Below are positions 32,903-42,190 of a stretch of 55,785 bases of DNA, one piece after another. Numbering within the stretch: the stretch's first letter is position 1; each line of letters starts with the position of its first letter. The position numbers and the translations under genes are program-made. Below the pieces are notes generated by a model. It saw only the letters and a list, made by a program, of their open reading frames with translations, was not told the origin of the DNA and ran no database searches. This DNA is from Phycisphaerae bacterium (GTDB lineage: Bacteria; Planctomycetota; Phycisphaerae; UBA1845; PWPN01): assembly GCA_035384605.1 (NCBI GenBank), contig DAOOIV010000021.1, forward strand, positions 1 through 55,785. Reading direction: 5' to 3'.

Positions 32903-34375
32903 TCAGACCGGCGCGTTCCTCGCTTGCAGCACGAGCTTCGTCTTAAGGTCGTAAAGCCTCTGCTCCAGGCCCGTCGGGTACTCGTGCGGGTTAAGGAAAC
33001 GCTTGATGCCCTTGTGGAGTGCGGCCAGTTGCCGCCCGGCCCGCTCGCGAATGTCGCTGATGGCAGGCGACTGATAGATGACTTGCCCCTTGATTACCAC
33101 CGGAACCAGCAGATCTTCATGTTCCGCATCGGCCGGCATCATTTTGCGCCGCGTCGGATCGACGGGGTCTATCATCACCGGCGGACCGCAAATGCCCAGC
33201 CTTTCGTCATATATCATGTCCCCTATGAATTCCTGCCCCATCCGAAACCGCCTGACCTGCTGGATGCCCGGCGCCGTGGTCTTCATAGCCTGTTCGGAGA
33301 CCTTGACACAGTCCTTCCACGCTCCGCCCCGCCGTCGGATCGCTGAGAGCTTGTAGACGCCGCCCAAGGCCGGCTCGTCATGGGCGGTGATCAGGCGCGT
33401 CCCGACGCCCCAGATCGAGATCGCGGCCTCTTGGTCCTTAAGGCTGCGGATCGTTTCCTCATCGAGGTCGTTGCTTGCCACGATGCGGGCGTCCGTGAAG
33501 CCTGCCGCATCAAGCATCTTGCGAGCCTCGATGCTCAGGTATGCCAGATCCCCCGAGTCGAGGCGAATGCCGATCATCTTGTGGCCGCTTTCCCGAAGCC
33601 GCCGTCCGACCTCGATCGCATGGGCCACGCCTTCAAGCGTGTTGTAGGTATCAACCAGGAATATGCAGTTGTTGGGCATCGCCTTGGCGTAGGCATCGAA
33701 CGCCTCCAGCTCCCCGTCGAACGACATCACCCAACTGTGGGCATGGGTCCCTCGAACCGGGATGCCGAATAGCTTGCCCGCCAGCACGTTCGAAGTGGCA
33801 TCGCAACCGCCGATGTAAGCGGCCCGGCTGGCAGCCAGTCCCCCATCCATGCCTTGCGCTCGGCGCAGACCGAATTCCAGCACCGTTCCCCCGCTGGCGG
33901 CAAGGCAGATCCGCGACGCCTTGGTGGCGATCAGCGACTGGAAGTTGATGATGTTGAGCAGGTGCGTCTCCAGCAACTGGCATTCAAGCAGCGGACCCTG
34001 AACCCGAATCAGCGGCTCTTGCGGAAAGACAACGGTGCCTTCGGGAATGGCGGCGATGTCGCAGCGAAGCCTCAGATCGCCGAGATAATCCAGGAATGCC
34101 GGCTCAAACAGCGGTGCATCGTCGTTTCCCCTGAGCCCGGCCAGGTATTCGAGATCCGTGTTGCTGAAACGAAACCCCCGGATCAGGTCGAGCACGTATT
34201 CCAGCCCGCAAGTGATCGTATAGCCGCCCCCGAAAGGGTGCTTTCGGAAGAACAGGTGGAAGACGGCCTCGTCCTCGGCCCGACCCAGCTTCCAGTAGCC
34301 GTTTGCCATGGTCAACAGGTACAGGTCTGTCAGCAACGTCAAACTCTCCCGGTAGACCCGATCGAGAACTCTCAT
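32903..34375 (-). CDS. pncB: nicotinate phosphoribosyltransferase
   Basis: Encodes 490 residues from the ATG at 34375, with AAGGAGG upstream. A frame up to 34597 has no homology. It makes nicotinate mononucleotide from nicotinate and PRPP in NAD salvage. Early motifs: TDLYLLTMANGYWK and FHLFFRKHPFGGGYTI. GTHAHSWVMSFDGE has the conserved His, and GIRLDSGDLAYLSIEAR and IVASNDLDEETI the phosphate-binding strands. Length fits the longer NAPRTase group 1. It lies upstream of nrtR in the same direction with a 111-bp gap containing the nrtR promoter and operator, so NrtR may control it by readthrough or by an unseen site. It is a natural NrtR target. No TAGTGT/ACACTA copy was seen directly upstream. 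Confidence 0.93.
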   Translation of the reverse strand: MRVLDRVYRESLTLLTDLYLLTMANGYWKLGRAEDEAVFHLFFRKHPFGGGYTITCGLEYVLDLIRGFRFSNTDLEYLAGLRGNDDAPLFEPAFLDYLGDLRLRCDIAAIPEGTVVFPQEPLIRVQGPLLECQLLETHLLNIINFQSLIATKASRICLAASGGTVLEFGLRRAQGMDGGLAASRAAYIGGCDATSNVLAGKLFGIPVRGTHAHSWVMSFDGELEAFDAYAKAMPNNCIFLVDTYNTLEGVAHAIEVGRRLRESGHKMIGIRLDSGDLAYLSIEARKMLDAAGFTDARIVASNDLDEETIRSLKDQEAAISIWGVGTRLITAHDEPALGGVYKLSAIRRRGGAWKDCVKVSEQAMKTTAPGIQQVRRFRMGQEFIGDMIYDERLGICGPPVMIDPVDPTRRKMMPADAEHEDLLVPVVIKGQVIYQSPAISDIRERAGRQLAALHKGIKRFLNPHEYPTGLEQRLYDLKTKLVLQARNAPV

Positions 34376-34769
34376 GTTGGCCTCCTTGCGGGTGTGTTCC
34401 GCAAACCAAGTATCCGCTCCTGTAAAGCCGACCATAATCCATGACCTTGGTTCGGGACAGCTTTTCCACGCCAAACTGACGCATTTCCGTCCAGAGAAGC
34501 GATGAATCTCGAGCTTCTTGCCTAAACATTGATGGATCAAGACCTTCGGTGAACGTCCTATAACTGAGACGGCACGGCGCCTCCGCAGCCCGGCCATACC
34601 AGCAAAAAATGGTGAAAAAAACGCACGATTCTCAGGCCCGGTCCAAGTATCGCAGACCCAACGACTTGTGAAGGACGGGAATCACTCACAACGAGACGCT
34701 ATGCACAACCCATTATCTGTAATGAAGTTACGGTTTTCATGGTTTCTGATCGTTTCGCCGATGCATTCG
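34376..34769. other. intergenic region between divergent pncB and DegT genes
   Basis: Nothing recognised in this 394-bp part. It should contain the pncB promoter, but no good -35/-10 pair was identified. Confidence 0.4.
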
Positions 34770-34799
34770 TTGACATGGCCGCCGGGACAGCGGTATAGT
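34770..34799 (+). promoter_or_regulatory. strong promoter upstream of the DegT gene
   Basis: TTGACA (34770-34775), 18-bp spacer, TATAGT (34794-34799). Predicted start near 34806, 235 nt before the DegT ATG at 35041. Confidence 0.72.
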
Positions 34800-34805
34800 C
34801 GGTCG

Positions 34806-34951
34806 CACACGCATGGATGAATATCGTGTCGGCGACTCTATCGCGCGTCGTCGGTACGTCAACGGAACAGGGTTTCACCCCAGATATTCGGCTGTCTTAG
34901 CCGTGGCGCACTTCCGGGACCGAATACCAATTCGCCCCGGAAGTTTTTTTT
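34806..34951 (+). ncRNA. candidate terminated leader RNA or small RNA
   Basis: Between the promoter at 34770 and the DegT gene lies a complete intrinsic terminator, so most transcripts may end after about 146 nt. Two small perfect hairpins precede it: GGGT-TTC-ACCC (34870-34880) and CGGCT/AGCCG (34889-34903). The 5' part is GC-rich and contains paired GTCGGCGAC-like segments. No known riboswitch was recognised. It could be a regulatory leader of the aminotransferase gene or an independent small RNA. No leader peptide with a codon run was seen. Confidence 0.5.
34910..34951 (+). terminator. intrinsic terminator in the leader of the DegT gene
   Basis: Outer stem ACTTCCGGG / CCCGGAAGT (9 bp), inner stem CGAAT/ATTCG, then eight Ts (34944-34951). 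Confidence 0.88.
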
Positions 34952-35040
34952 GCGCAGTGCGCGCTTGCTGCGCCTCCGGCAAGCAATGTCCCAGAACGTT
35001 CAGGTTGTCGCGACCAGGCAAAACGCGGATACTGTGCCGC

Positions 35041-36138
35041 ATGAAAGTACCGTTACTTGATTTGGCTGCACAGTTTCGCACCGTCGAGCCGGAGGTTCGC
35101 GCGGGAATCGACCGGGTGCTGAAGACCTGCGGCTTCGTCCTCGGACCCGAGGTCGAGGCTCTTGAGAGCGAAGTGGCTCAGCTCTGCGGCGTGGCCCACG
35201 GCATCGGTGTCAGCAACGGTTCGGACGCCATCGTCGCTGCTCTCATGGCTCTCGATGTCGGCGCGGGTGATGAGGTCATCGTGCCGGTGTTTACCTTCTT
35301 TGCAACCGCGGCGAGCGTTTCGCGCGTCGGAGCAAGACCGGTCTTCGTGGACATTCTTCCGGATACGTACAACATCGATCCGGATGCCGTCGCCAAGGCC
35401 GTTACACCACGAACCAAGGCGATTATTCCTGTTCACCTCTACGGCCAATGCGCCGACATGGACCGCGTCCTCACAGTCGCCGACCGTCACGGAATCCCCG
35501 TAATCGAGGATGCCGCGCAGGCCATTGGCGCGACCTATAAGGGCAGGCCCGCGTGCAGTTTTGGAAAAGCGGCCACCCTTTCCTTCTATCCGACGAAAAA
35601 CCTGTCCGCGATCGGCGAAGCCGGGATGGTGCTGACCAATGACGACAAGCTGGCCGCAACGCTGCGAGTCGTGCGCCACCAGGGACAGACTTCCGAGTAT
35701 GAACACGGGCGGCTGGGGGCCAATTTCCGTATGAGCGCCATTCAGGCGGTTGCCCTGCGGGCGAAGTTGCCGCACTTGGCCGCCTGGAATGACCGTCGGT
35801 GCCGGCACGCCGCCCGATACGATGCCGCCCTGGCCGGCAATTGCGTCGTCACGCCGCACAGGGACCCCAACTGCGGGCACATCTATCACCAATATACCAT
35901 CCGCTCCCCGAATCGTGACGCGTTACGAGCCAGGCTGACGGAGGCCGGCATCGGGGCCAAAATCTTCTATCCGATCCCGCTCCATCTCCAGCCGGTCTAC
36001 CGCAATCTGGGCTACCGCGTGGGTGACTTCCCCGTCGCCGAAAAGGCCGCAAAGGAAGTTCTCTCACTGCCGGTGTTCCCAGAAATGACCGCCCAGCAGC
36101 AGGACTACGTTATCGAGACAATTCGGCAGGCCAGGTGA
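35041..36138 (+). CDS. DegT/DnrJ/EryC1-family sugar aminotransferase
   Basis: Encodes 365 residues from the ATG at 35041. A frame to 34813 crosses the terminator and has no homology. PLP-dependent transamination of a nucleotide-linked keto-sugar is expected. Signatures: VPLLDLAAQF at the start, NGSDAIVAALMAL and TFFATAASV, IEDAAQAIGATYKG with the PLP-pyridine Asp, FYPTKNLSAIGEAGMV with the Schiff-base Lys, and NFRMSAIQAVALRAKL. The set of motifs fits WbpE-like enzymes, which make the C3-amino group in UDP-2,3-diamino-uronate synthesis, so it may complete the pathway of the WlbA- and WlbB-like genes at 11-13 kb. No clear ribosome-binding site precedes the ATG. Confidence 0.87.
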   Translation: MKVPLLDLAAQFRTVEPEVRAGIDRVLKTCGFVLGPEVEALESEVAQLCGVAHGIGVSNGSDAIVAALMALDVGAGDEVIVPVFTFFATAASVSRVGARPVFVDILPDTYNIDPDAVAKAVTPRTKAIIPVHLYGQCADMDRVLTVADRHGIPVIEDAAQAIGATYKGRPACSFGKAATLSFYPTKNLSAIGEAGMVLTNDDKLAATLRVVRHQGQTSEYEHGRLGANFRMSAIQAVALRAKLPHLAAWNDRRCRHAARYDAALAGNCVVTPHRDPNCGHIYHQYTIRSPNRDALRARLTEAGIGAKIFYPIPLHLQPVYRNLGYRVGDFPVAEKAAKEVLSLPVFPEMTAQQQDYVIETIRQAR

Positions 36139-36158
36139 ACGCTTCCGTGCAAGCGGAC

Positions 36159-38195
36159 TCATCCCCCTTTGCTGGCGCCTGCCGGGGCCTTGTCCAGGTC
36201 CTCCTGAAGGACCGGAGCGGGATTCTCCTTCAGCCACTGCTCGATGCCGGAGGGCTCAGGGAACGCCAGCTTCATGTCAATTCCTTCTTCCGCGCATTCC
36301 TCGCCCAGGGCTTTGAGCAGGCCGGGCATGTCAAAGTGGTAGCAGTACTTGCGGACCAGGTCATTCTCTTCCGTCATTCCCTCGTATCGCCACACGAACG
36401 AGCGAACGTAAAGCGGGATCGTTGCGTCGGCCACGAAGCGGAACAAGGCCCCGGCCCGTATCGACTCGAATCTCGGCAGACGCAGACGATTCATCTCGCT
36501 GCTGACGGCATCTTCCTGGTATCGCTGGTAGATGGCGGCCGCGCGACGTACGGCCGCTCCGAATTCGTCGCTGCTGCCGCCGGCCAGCGCGAGGTAACCT
36601 CTCCGAAGCAGGTTGCCGATGAGTGCGATCGCCGAAGGCTGCGTGTCGATGATCTCGCCGATCCGGTTGTTCATGAACTCGTCCACCGTCTTGAAATAGA
36701 TCTCCTTGGGCTGGTTGGTGTTCGGGTCGGGGTAGTGCTTGGCCAGGTAATCCAGATAATGACGAGCTTCGTCGTTCCGGCCGGCGAAGTAGAAATTCAT
36801 CACCGCTTCCTCGAGGAAATTCACGTGCCCGTCTCGCAACATCTCGCAGGTGCGGTTCTCGACGTTTTCGTCCGGCTCGGCGTATTTCTTCCCCAGCTCA
36901 ATGTACTTGTTGTGCATCGCCTCCACGAAGTGCAGGTCGGGACCCGTTTCCAGGAACGACCTGAACGGCTCGTCCGGATTGTTCCGGAAGATGTATCGCC
37001 CCATCCGCGCCAGGTTCTGCAGGCCGTAGAGCATCACCCGATCCGTGTTCAGACGGTCGATTTCCTGGACGTTATGAACCTCTTCGCCCTTCTTCATGCC
37101 GTACATCGACCAATAGATGGCGTGCGTCCACGGGGTGCGCCAGTCGAGCGGAATAGGCTTGGCCGTTCCCAGCTTCTCGGTCATCGACAGCATGAATGCC
37201 GGATCCATCTTGTACTGTTCGCGCAGTACCTTCGCCCGCAGCCACGCCAGCAGGGCGTCGAAGTCCTCACCGGCCGAAGCGGCAAAAAACTCGTTCAGCC
37301 GGCGTTGCGGCTCGCTCGTCTGGGCCGGCTGGGCCCGAAGCCCGGTCATGTCCTTCTCATGAAGAAACCGGGCGTACGGCTCGAAGAAAAGCTTCTCCAA
37401 CGGATGAAACACCTTGTCGTTTGTCGTCGTACTCCGCACGTCGACGCCAAGGTCGCCCAACGCTTTCACAAGCTCGGCCACCTTCGGTCGTTTGGCCATG
37501 ACTTCTTCCAGTTGTACCGGCGCCTCGGCCACCGGCCGGAACCAGTCGAGTATCTTCTCGTCACTCACCCCCACCGGCGGCGGACCGAGCAGGTTTTCCA
37601 TCGTCGCCGCCCATCTTCGCTTGTAGAAATTGTGGAACTCGTCGATCCGGTCTCCGAGCTTGTGGAAGATGATCCAGGTGAGCTCCCGGTACAACGCAAT
37701 GACCCGGTCATTGTTCGGGATGCCCTCGTCGCGCAGCAGTCGAATACCGTTGTACACCCACTGCCAGCGTTCCTGGGGCGTGTGCGTCGCTACGGAGATG
37801 TTGTACGACATGTTCCAGGCCTGGAAGATCCATACCTGCGCGAAACGCGGCTGCAACGTGCAGATCCACCGGGCCAACTGCTGTGACTCGTAGTACTTGC
37901 CCTCCTGCTTCAGCTCTTCGGCACGATACCAGAAATAGTGGACCGCGAGGCCGCGAAGCGGTCCGCCGAAAGCGCTGATCCATCCGTATTCCGGCGGCAG
38001 CTCCTTGTAGATGTCCGAGTGCATGACCAGTTGGAGGTCCTCTCGCCGCCGGTTGATCGGATCCTGCAGCAAGCCGGCCAGGACGACGCAGACAAGCGCG
38101 CCGAGCAGCGCCGCCGACTGGATCAAAGTGGCGGATTGCTGTGCCTCGGCACGCTCGATCACATATTGACCACGATCGCCCTTGCCCACTGACAA
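36159..38195 (-). CDS. unknown membrane-anchored protein of the SPFH-ABC cluster
   Basis: Encodes 678 residues (start TTG at 38195 or GTG at 38189, with AAGGAG upstream). One membrane segment near residues 25-43 (SAALLGALVCVVLAGLL) places a large domain outside the cytoplasm. The rest is predicted helical with TPR-like patches (YESQQLARWICTLQPRFAQVW), many aromatic residues and no known catalytic motif. The C-terminus is Ala/Gly/Lys-rich. It follows the ABC permease gene by 18 bp and is the last gene of the cluster, so it probably works with the transporter. I do not recognise the family. It is likely planctomycete-specific. Confidence 0.7.
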   Translation of the reverse strand: MSVGKGDRGQYVIERAEAQQSATLIQSAALLGALVCVVLAGLLQDPINRRREDLQLVMHSDIYKELPPEYGWISAFGGPLRGLAVHYFWYRAEELKQEGKYYESQQLARWICTLQPRFAQVWIFQAWNMSYNISVATHTPQERWQWVYNGIRLLRDEGIPNNDRVIALYRELTWIIFHKLGDRIDEFHNFYKRRWAATMENLLGPPPVGVSDEKILDWFRPVAEAPVQLEEVMAKRPKVAELVKALGDLGVDVRSTTTNDKVFHPLEKLFFEPYARFLHEKDMTGLRAQPAQTSEPQRRLNEFFAASAGEDFDALLAWLRAKVLREQYKMDPAFMLSMTEKLGTAKPIPLDWRTPWTHAIYWSMYGMKKGEEVHNVQEIDRLNTDRVMLYGLQNLARMGRYIFRNNPDEPFRSFLETGPDLHFVEAMHNKYIELGKKYAEPDENVENRTCEMLRDGHVNFLEEAVMNFYFAGRNDEARHYLDYLAKHYPDPNTNQPKEIYFKTVDEFMNNRIGEIIDTQPSAIALIGNLLRRGYLALAGGSSDEFGAAVRRAAAIYQRYQEDAVSSEMNRLRLPRFESIRAGALFRFVADATIPLYVRSFVWRYEGMTEENDLVRKYCYHFDMPGLLKALGEECAEEGIDMKLAFPEPSGIEQWLKENPAPVLQEDLDKAPAGASKGG

Positions 38196-38213
38196 ATCTC
38201 TCCTTCAGACCGC

Positions 38214-39620
38214 CTAGGCGGTCACGCGAGCCAGCTCCCGCCTGGTCAACACCACGCACCCGATGATGATCAGCACCGCTCCCTGGACCAGCAGCAACAG
38301 GACAAGAGCCTGCAGCACCCAGAATGCTGGCACATACCGCCCTCCCACGATGTTGCTCACCGCGTCGTAATGCGTGAAATCGGGCACCAGGTTGACGAAG
38401 GCCCGGCCGATCAGACGCATCGGCGGACCAAAGATCCACATCGGGTCTTCCCGCGTTCCCTGAGGGATCGTCCATTCAAAAGCGTCGGCCAGCCACTTTT
38501 TCATCGAGGCCGCCGCGAGCACCAGAAACGAGGCCATGCAGGCCACGGGGAACGACAGAAAGCTCGACATCATCAGTCCCAACGCCGCCAGAAACGCCAG
38601 CCGCGACCAGGTGATCATGATCGCCCGCAAGGTGTTCCAGTGAAACGTCCCGAGCGGATAGAGCAATTCGAAACAATCGTCACCCTCGAAGGTGATCGAG
38701 TCCTTATCGCTCAGATTGAAGATCTGGACGTACAACGTGTTCCGGCTGTTGACCGCGAACGTGGGAATCGGGATGTCGTGAAACCGTTCCACCACGAAGT
38801 CGGCGGTCACCTCGCGGGTCAGGGTCTGCGGTTCCCGTGGATCACCGCACGCGATCACGGCTTGCAGAACGGCGTCTTCCGTGCCGCCCGGATGGCGGGG
38901 CTTGATGTGCAGGAACACGTAGTCCTGTTCCAGGGCGTCGGCGTGCCTCCGCCTGTCAACCGCGATCTCGGAAAGACGGAACTCGAACAGGTGCCATTGT
39001 CTTGGCCGCAGCGTTCTCCATCCGCTCTTGGCTTCCTCGATGAGCCGCGCGATAAGGGCCTTCTCTTCTTCTGGAGAGAGCTTCTCGATGGCCCCTGCTT
39101 CCCGCAATTGACGAAGCCGTTCCTGGGCGAGCTGATTCCAATTCGGCTGATGAAGCCTGAAGTTGTGCCGGACCTCCAGCACCTCCTTCTGCACGGCTTC
39201 CGCGTCGCCGGGAACGGTCGCAGGTCGATTCTTGATGTACCACGTCGAGGCCAACGCCGCAGCAAAGGTCACCAGCAGCATCACCCCGTTCAGGGTCACC
39301 ACGCCCACCCATTTGCCCACGAACAACTGCCATCGCGGGATCGGCTTGCTCACCACCAAAAACAGATACTTCCCGCTGATCTCGTTCGACAGCGTTCCAC
39401 AGGATAAAAAGACGGTCAGCAGACTGAGCAGCGCGCCGACCGAGCCCAGCGAATAAGCAAGGTAGTTCTGAAGCCGGCTCTTGATCGTCAGCCCGTCGCC
39501 CGTCACCGTGAACGGCAGGGTCAGCAGGATGATCAGAATGATCGCGATAAACAACAGCGCGACCTTGGTCCGGATGCTTTCGGCGATCATGTGGCGGGCG
39601 ACGGCCCAGATGCGCGACAT
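38214..39620 (-). CDS. ABC-2 type transporter permease
   Basis: Encodes 468 residues. A first membrane helix (KVALLFIAIILIILLTLPF) leads to an extended soluble region of roughly residues 110-310 that contains charged helices. The remaining helices lie between about 60-110 and 320-460. Six membrane segments in total match ABC-2 export permeases that act as dimers, here with an enlarged external domain. It starts 6 bp after the ABC ATPase stop, so the two form a transporter operon. The substrate is unknown. The architecture resembles gliding or NosY-type transporters rather than lipid flippases. Confidence 0.78.
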   Translation of the reverse strand: MSRIWAVARHMIAESIRTKVALLFIAIILIILLTLPFTVTGDGLTIKSRLQNYLAYSLGSVGALLSLLTVFLSCGTLSNEISGKYLFLVVSKPIPRWQLFVGKWVGVVTLNGVMLLVTFAAALASTWYIKNRPATVPGDAEAVQKEVLEVRHNFRLHQPNWNQLAQERLRQLREAGAIEKLSPEEEKALIARLIEEAKSGWRTLRPRQWHLFEFRLSEIAVDRRRHADALEQDYVFLHIKPRHPGGTEDAVLQAVIACGDPREPQTLTREVTADFVVERFHDIPIPTFAVNSRNTLYVQIFNLSDKDSITFEGDDCFELLYPLGTFHWNTLRAIMITWSRLAFLAALGLMMSSFLSFPVACMASFLVLAAASMKKWLADAFEWTIPQGTREDPMWIFGPPMRLIGRAFVNLVPDFTHYDAVSNIVGGRYVPAFWVLQALVLLLLVQGAVLIIIGCVVLTRRELARVTA

Positions 39621-39626
39621 GCCGGG

Positions 39627-40820
39627 TCACTCCTTGGACGGACCGGTCTTGCGGTCGGCGCGATTCATCAGGCTGTCAATCACGCTTTCGTCGATCTGGG
39701 GAACGGGGGCGGACGGCTCGTTCTCGACCGGCGAGGTTGCCTCGGCAACGGCGGACGACGAGGAGATCAGCTCTTTCAACACCTCGGTTGCTGCCGATTC
39801 ACCGGGTTCGGCCGCGGGCTGGGCGGCGGGCTCGACCCGCTCCGGTTTGGAGGCGGCGGCGACCAGCGACTCGACCACCGCTTCGCCGACCGGCGATTCC
39901 GTCAGAAACTCGGCGATGCGGCCGCCCACCGTGGCACCGGATGTCGTCTGGCGAAGCTGCTGGGCCTGCCGGACAATCCGCAGGAAGAACGTCTCCAGCC
40001 TGTCGGACGGCGTCGACACGCTGATGACCTGCCGGCCTTCCTCACGCTCGATGATACGGCGAATGCGGTCGACGCTGTCCGGGTTGAGCTTCTCCGTGGT
40101 GATCTGCGTCAGGTTCTCTTGGCTCAACAGCTCCCGGATCGGCCCAAGAGCCTGCAACCGCCCCCCGTAAAGCACCGCCACTCGCTGGCACACGTCCTCG
40201 ACGTCCGCCAGAAGGTGACTGCACAGCAGAATGGTCTTGCGTTTCTCGCGATTCAGGAAGACGATCAGATCCTTGATCTCGCGAGTGCCCACCGGATCCA
40301 GCCCCGACGTCGGTTCATCCAGAATCAATAAATCGGGGTCGTTGATCAGGGCTTGGGCCAGGCCGATACGCCGGGCCATGCCCTTCGAATACTCGCCTAC
40401 CCGCCGCCGGGCCTCGCGACCCAGACCCGTCATTTCAAGAAGCTGCTCCACACGCCGGCGCCGCTCCTGACGCGGAATCCGGAACAGACGCCCGTAGTAG
40501 TCCAGCGTCTCGCGGGCATCGAGAAACTGGTATAGGTACGACTCCTCCGGCAGAAAACCGATCCGCGACTTGACCTCCACGTCGGTCGGCGCACGGCCGA
40601 GAACCTGAATCCGCCCTCGCGTGGGATACAGCAGCCCCAACAGCATCTTGATCGTGGTCGTCTTGCCCGATCCGTTGGGGCCCAGCAAGCCGAAGACCTC
40701 GTCCTTGTGGATGTCGAGATCCAGCTTGTCCACCGCCACCACGCGCTGCCGGTGCCAGAAGTCCTTGAAGACCTTGGTCAACCCGGCGGTTTGAATCACG
40801 GATAGATCGTTGCTGGACAT
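39627..40820 (-). CDS. ABC transporter ATP-binding protein
   Basis: Encodes 397 residues from the ATG at 40820. The nucleotide-binding domain has Walker A LLGPNGSGKTTTI, a Q-loop region FLPEESYLYQFL, signature YSKGMARRIGLAQAL, Walker B LLILDEPTSGLD and the switch His in LLCSHLL. This is the NatA/CcmA-type pattern that pairs with ABC-2 permeases. A C-terminal extension of about 100 residues, low-complexity and Ala/Glu/Pro/Ser-rich, is unusual and may bind a partner. The preceding gene, 40 bp upstream, is an SPFH protein in the same direction. Confidence 0.92.
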   Translation of the reverse strand: MSSNDLSVIQTAGLTKVFKDFWHRQRVVAVDKLDLDIHKDEVFGLLGPNGSGKTTTIKMLLGLLYPTRGRIQVLGRAPTDVEVKSRIGFLPEESYLYQFLDARETLDYYGRLFRIPRQERRRRVEQLLEMTGLGREARRRVGEYSKGMARRIGLAQALINDPDLLILDEPTSGLDPVGTREIKDLIVFLNREKRKTILLCSHLLADVEDVCQRVAVLYGGRLQALGPIRELLSQENLTQITTEKLNPDSVDRIRRIIEREEGRQVISVSTPSDRLETFFLRIVRQAQQLRQTTSGATVGGRIAEFLTESPVGEAVVESLVAAASKPERVEPAAQPAAEPGESAATEVLKELISSSSAVAEATSPVENEPSAPVPQIDESVIDSLMNRADRKTGPSKE

Positions 40821-40860
40821 AGATGGTCCGCTCAATGGTTGTGGTTTCTGCCTCGCGGGC

Positions 40861-42150
40861 TCATTTGCCTGCGCCGACTCCCGTTCTCTGGCGAGTTGCG
40901 GCCTCCTGTGCTTTCTTGAATTCCACCGGGTCCGGGTTGAGCCACACATCCAGTTGCTTGTTCTCGCCGCCCGGCAGCATCCATTTGACCGCGCCAGGCT
41001 GGGCAAACAGGTCCTTGAGTCCTTCCACCAACAACCGCTGGCGAAGCAATTCGGGGTTCTTCCGGTGTTCCTCCAGCAAGGCCAGGAAGGCCTTCTGCCG
41101 GGCCAGCGTCGACAACACGATCTGCTCTCGCTGTTGCCGGGCTTCTTGGATGCGCTTGCCGGCCTTGCCCGAAGCCTGAGCCGTCAGCAGCGTCTCGATT
41201 CGGCCGAGGACCTCGCTCCGCTCCTGGTCGGTCGCTTTCTGGTCAAGCTCCTGGATCGCGTTCCACAAATCCTCCCAGACTCTCCCCGCCGCCTCGTTCA
41301 GGATCTTCTGCCGCTCGCCATAGGCCGACTGGATCGCCTGCTGTTTGGTGTTCATCGCATTGGTGACGGCGTCGACCGACGGCTGAACCTGCAAAGGATA
41401 CCAGGACTGAACGACGTCCACCTTGTCGAGCGTGATGCCGGCACCCAGATGATCAAGCATCTCCTGCGCCCGGATCTTGACGCCCGAGACCATGGTGCTG
41501 GGATCTTTCGAGATGACCTCGGCCGTGGTCCGAGCGGCGCTGGCTACGCAGGCGTTCTTGAGCACCGCTCTCAGAAGGTCCTTCTCGCCGGTCCGATCGT
41601 TACCCTGAAGAACAACGTTCCTGACGTATTGCTGGGCGTCGGTGATGCGATACTGGGCCTGGGTCAACAGATGCATGATACCCCGATCACCCGTGAGCAG
41701 GGCCCCGTCCACCCCAGGGTCTAGCCCGTCGCCGCGCGCCATCAACTCGCTCAACGGTTTCCCCTTGTCGGCATCGCTGATCTGCAGCCAGAACGCGTCC
41801 AGCGTCAACGTGTCCATCGAAACGGGAACCTCGATGAGCTCGTCGATCGGATAAGGCATCGCCCAGTGGATGCCGTCTCCGTAAGTGTTGATCTGTTCGC
41901 CGAACCGGAGCTGAACGACCACTTCTTTGTCCCGATCGACGATGAACAGACCGCTCAACACGTAGAGGAAAACCGCTCCAATCATCACCGCTTTCAGAAC
42001 TCGAAAGCTGAGCTTCAGCGCGTCGACCAGCGCCTGGTTCGCGGCATCGAACGCTTCGGCGGGGGCCGCACCGGCCGGCTCCTCCGAAGATGAGTAGTCA
42101 TGCCCGTGATCGGGATCGATGTGTTCGTGATGAGGATGGTCCTGAGCCAC
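40861..42150 (-). CDS. SPFH/band-7 protein (HflK-like)
   Basis: Encodes 429 residues from the GTG at 42150, which has GGAG 8 nt upstream. The frame reaches a TTG at 42204, which would overlap the hflC-like gene. A His/Asp-rich cytoplasmic N-terminus precedes one membrane helix (VLKAVMIGAVFLYVLSGLFIV), then the SPFH domain begins at DRDKEVVVQLRFGEQ. A long coiled-coil follows. HflK pairs with HflC to form a membrane cage around FtsH in Escherichia coli. Here it is encoded between an HflC-like gene and an ABC transporter, so it may organise that transporter instead. Confidence 0.85.
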   Translation of the reverse strand: MAQDHPHHEHIDPDHGHDYSSSEEPAGAAPAEAFDAANQALVDALKLSFRVLKAVMIGAVFLYVLSGLFIVDRDKEVVVQLRFGEQINTYGDGIHWAMPYPIDELIEVPVSMDTLTLDAFWLQISDADKGKPLSELMARGDGLDPGVDGALLTGDRGIMHLLTQAQYRITDAQQYVRNVVLQGNDRTGEKDLLRAVLKNACVASAARTTAEVISKDPSTMVSGVKIRAQEMLDHLGAGITLDKVDVVQSWYPLQVQPSVDAVTNAMNTKQQAIQSAYGERQKILNEAAGRVWEDLWNAIQELDQKATDQERSEVLGRIETLLTAQASGKAGKRIQEARQQREQIVLSTLARQKAFLALLEEHRKNPELLRQRLLVEGLKDLFAQPGAVKWMLPGGENKQLDVWLNPDPVEFKKAQEAATRQRTGVGAGK

Positions 42151-42190
42151 TGTTGTCACTCCGTGCCGGGCCGCCAGGCCCTGCGAGTCC

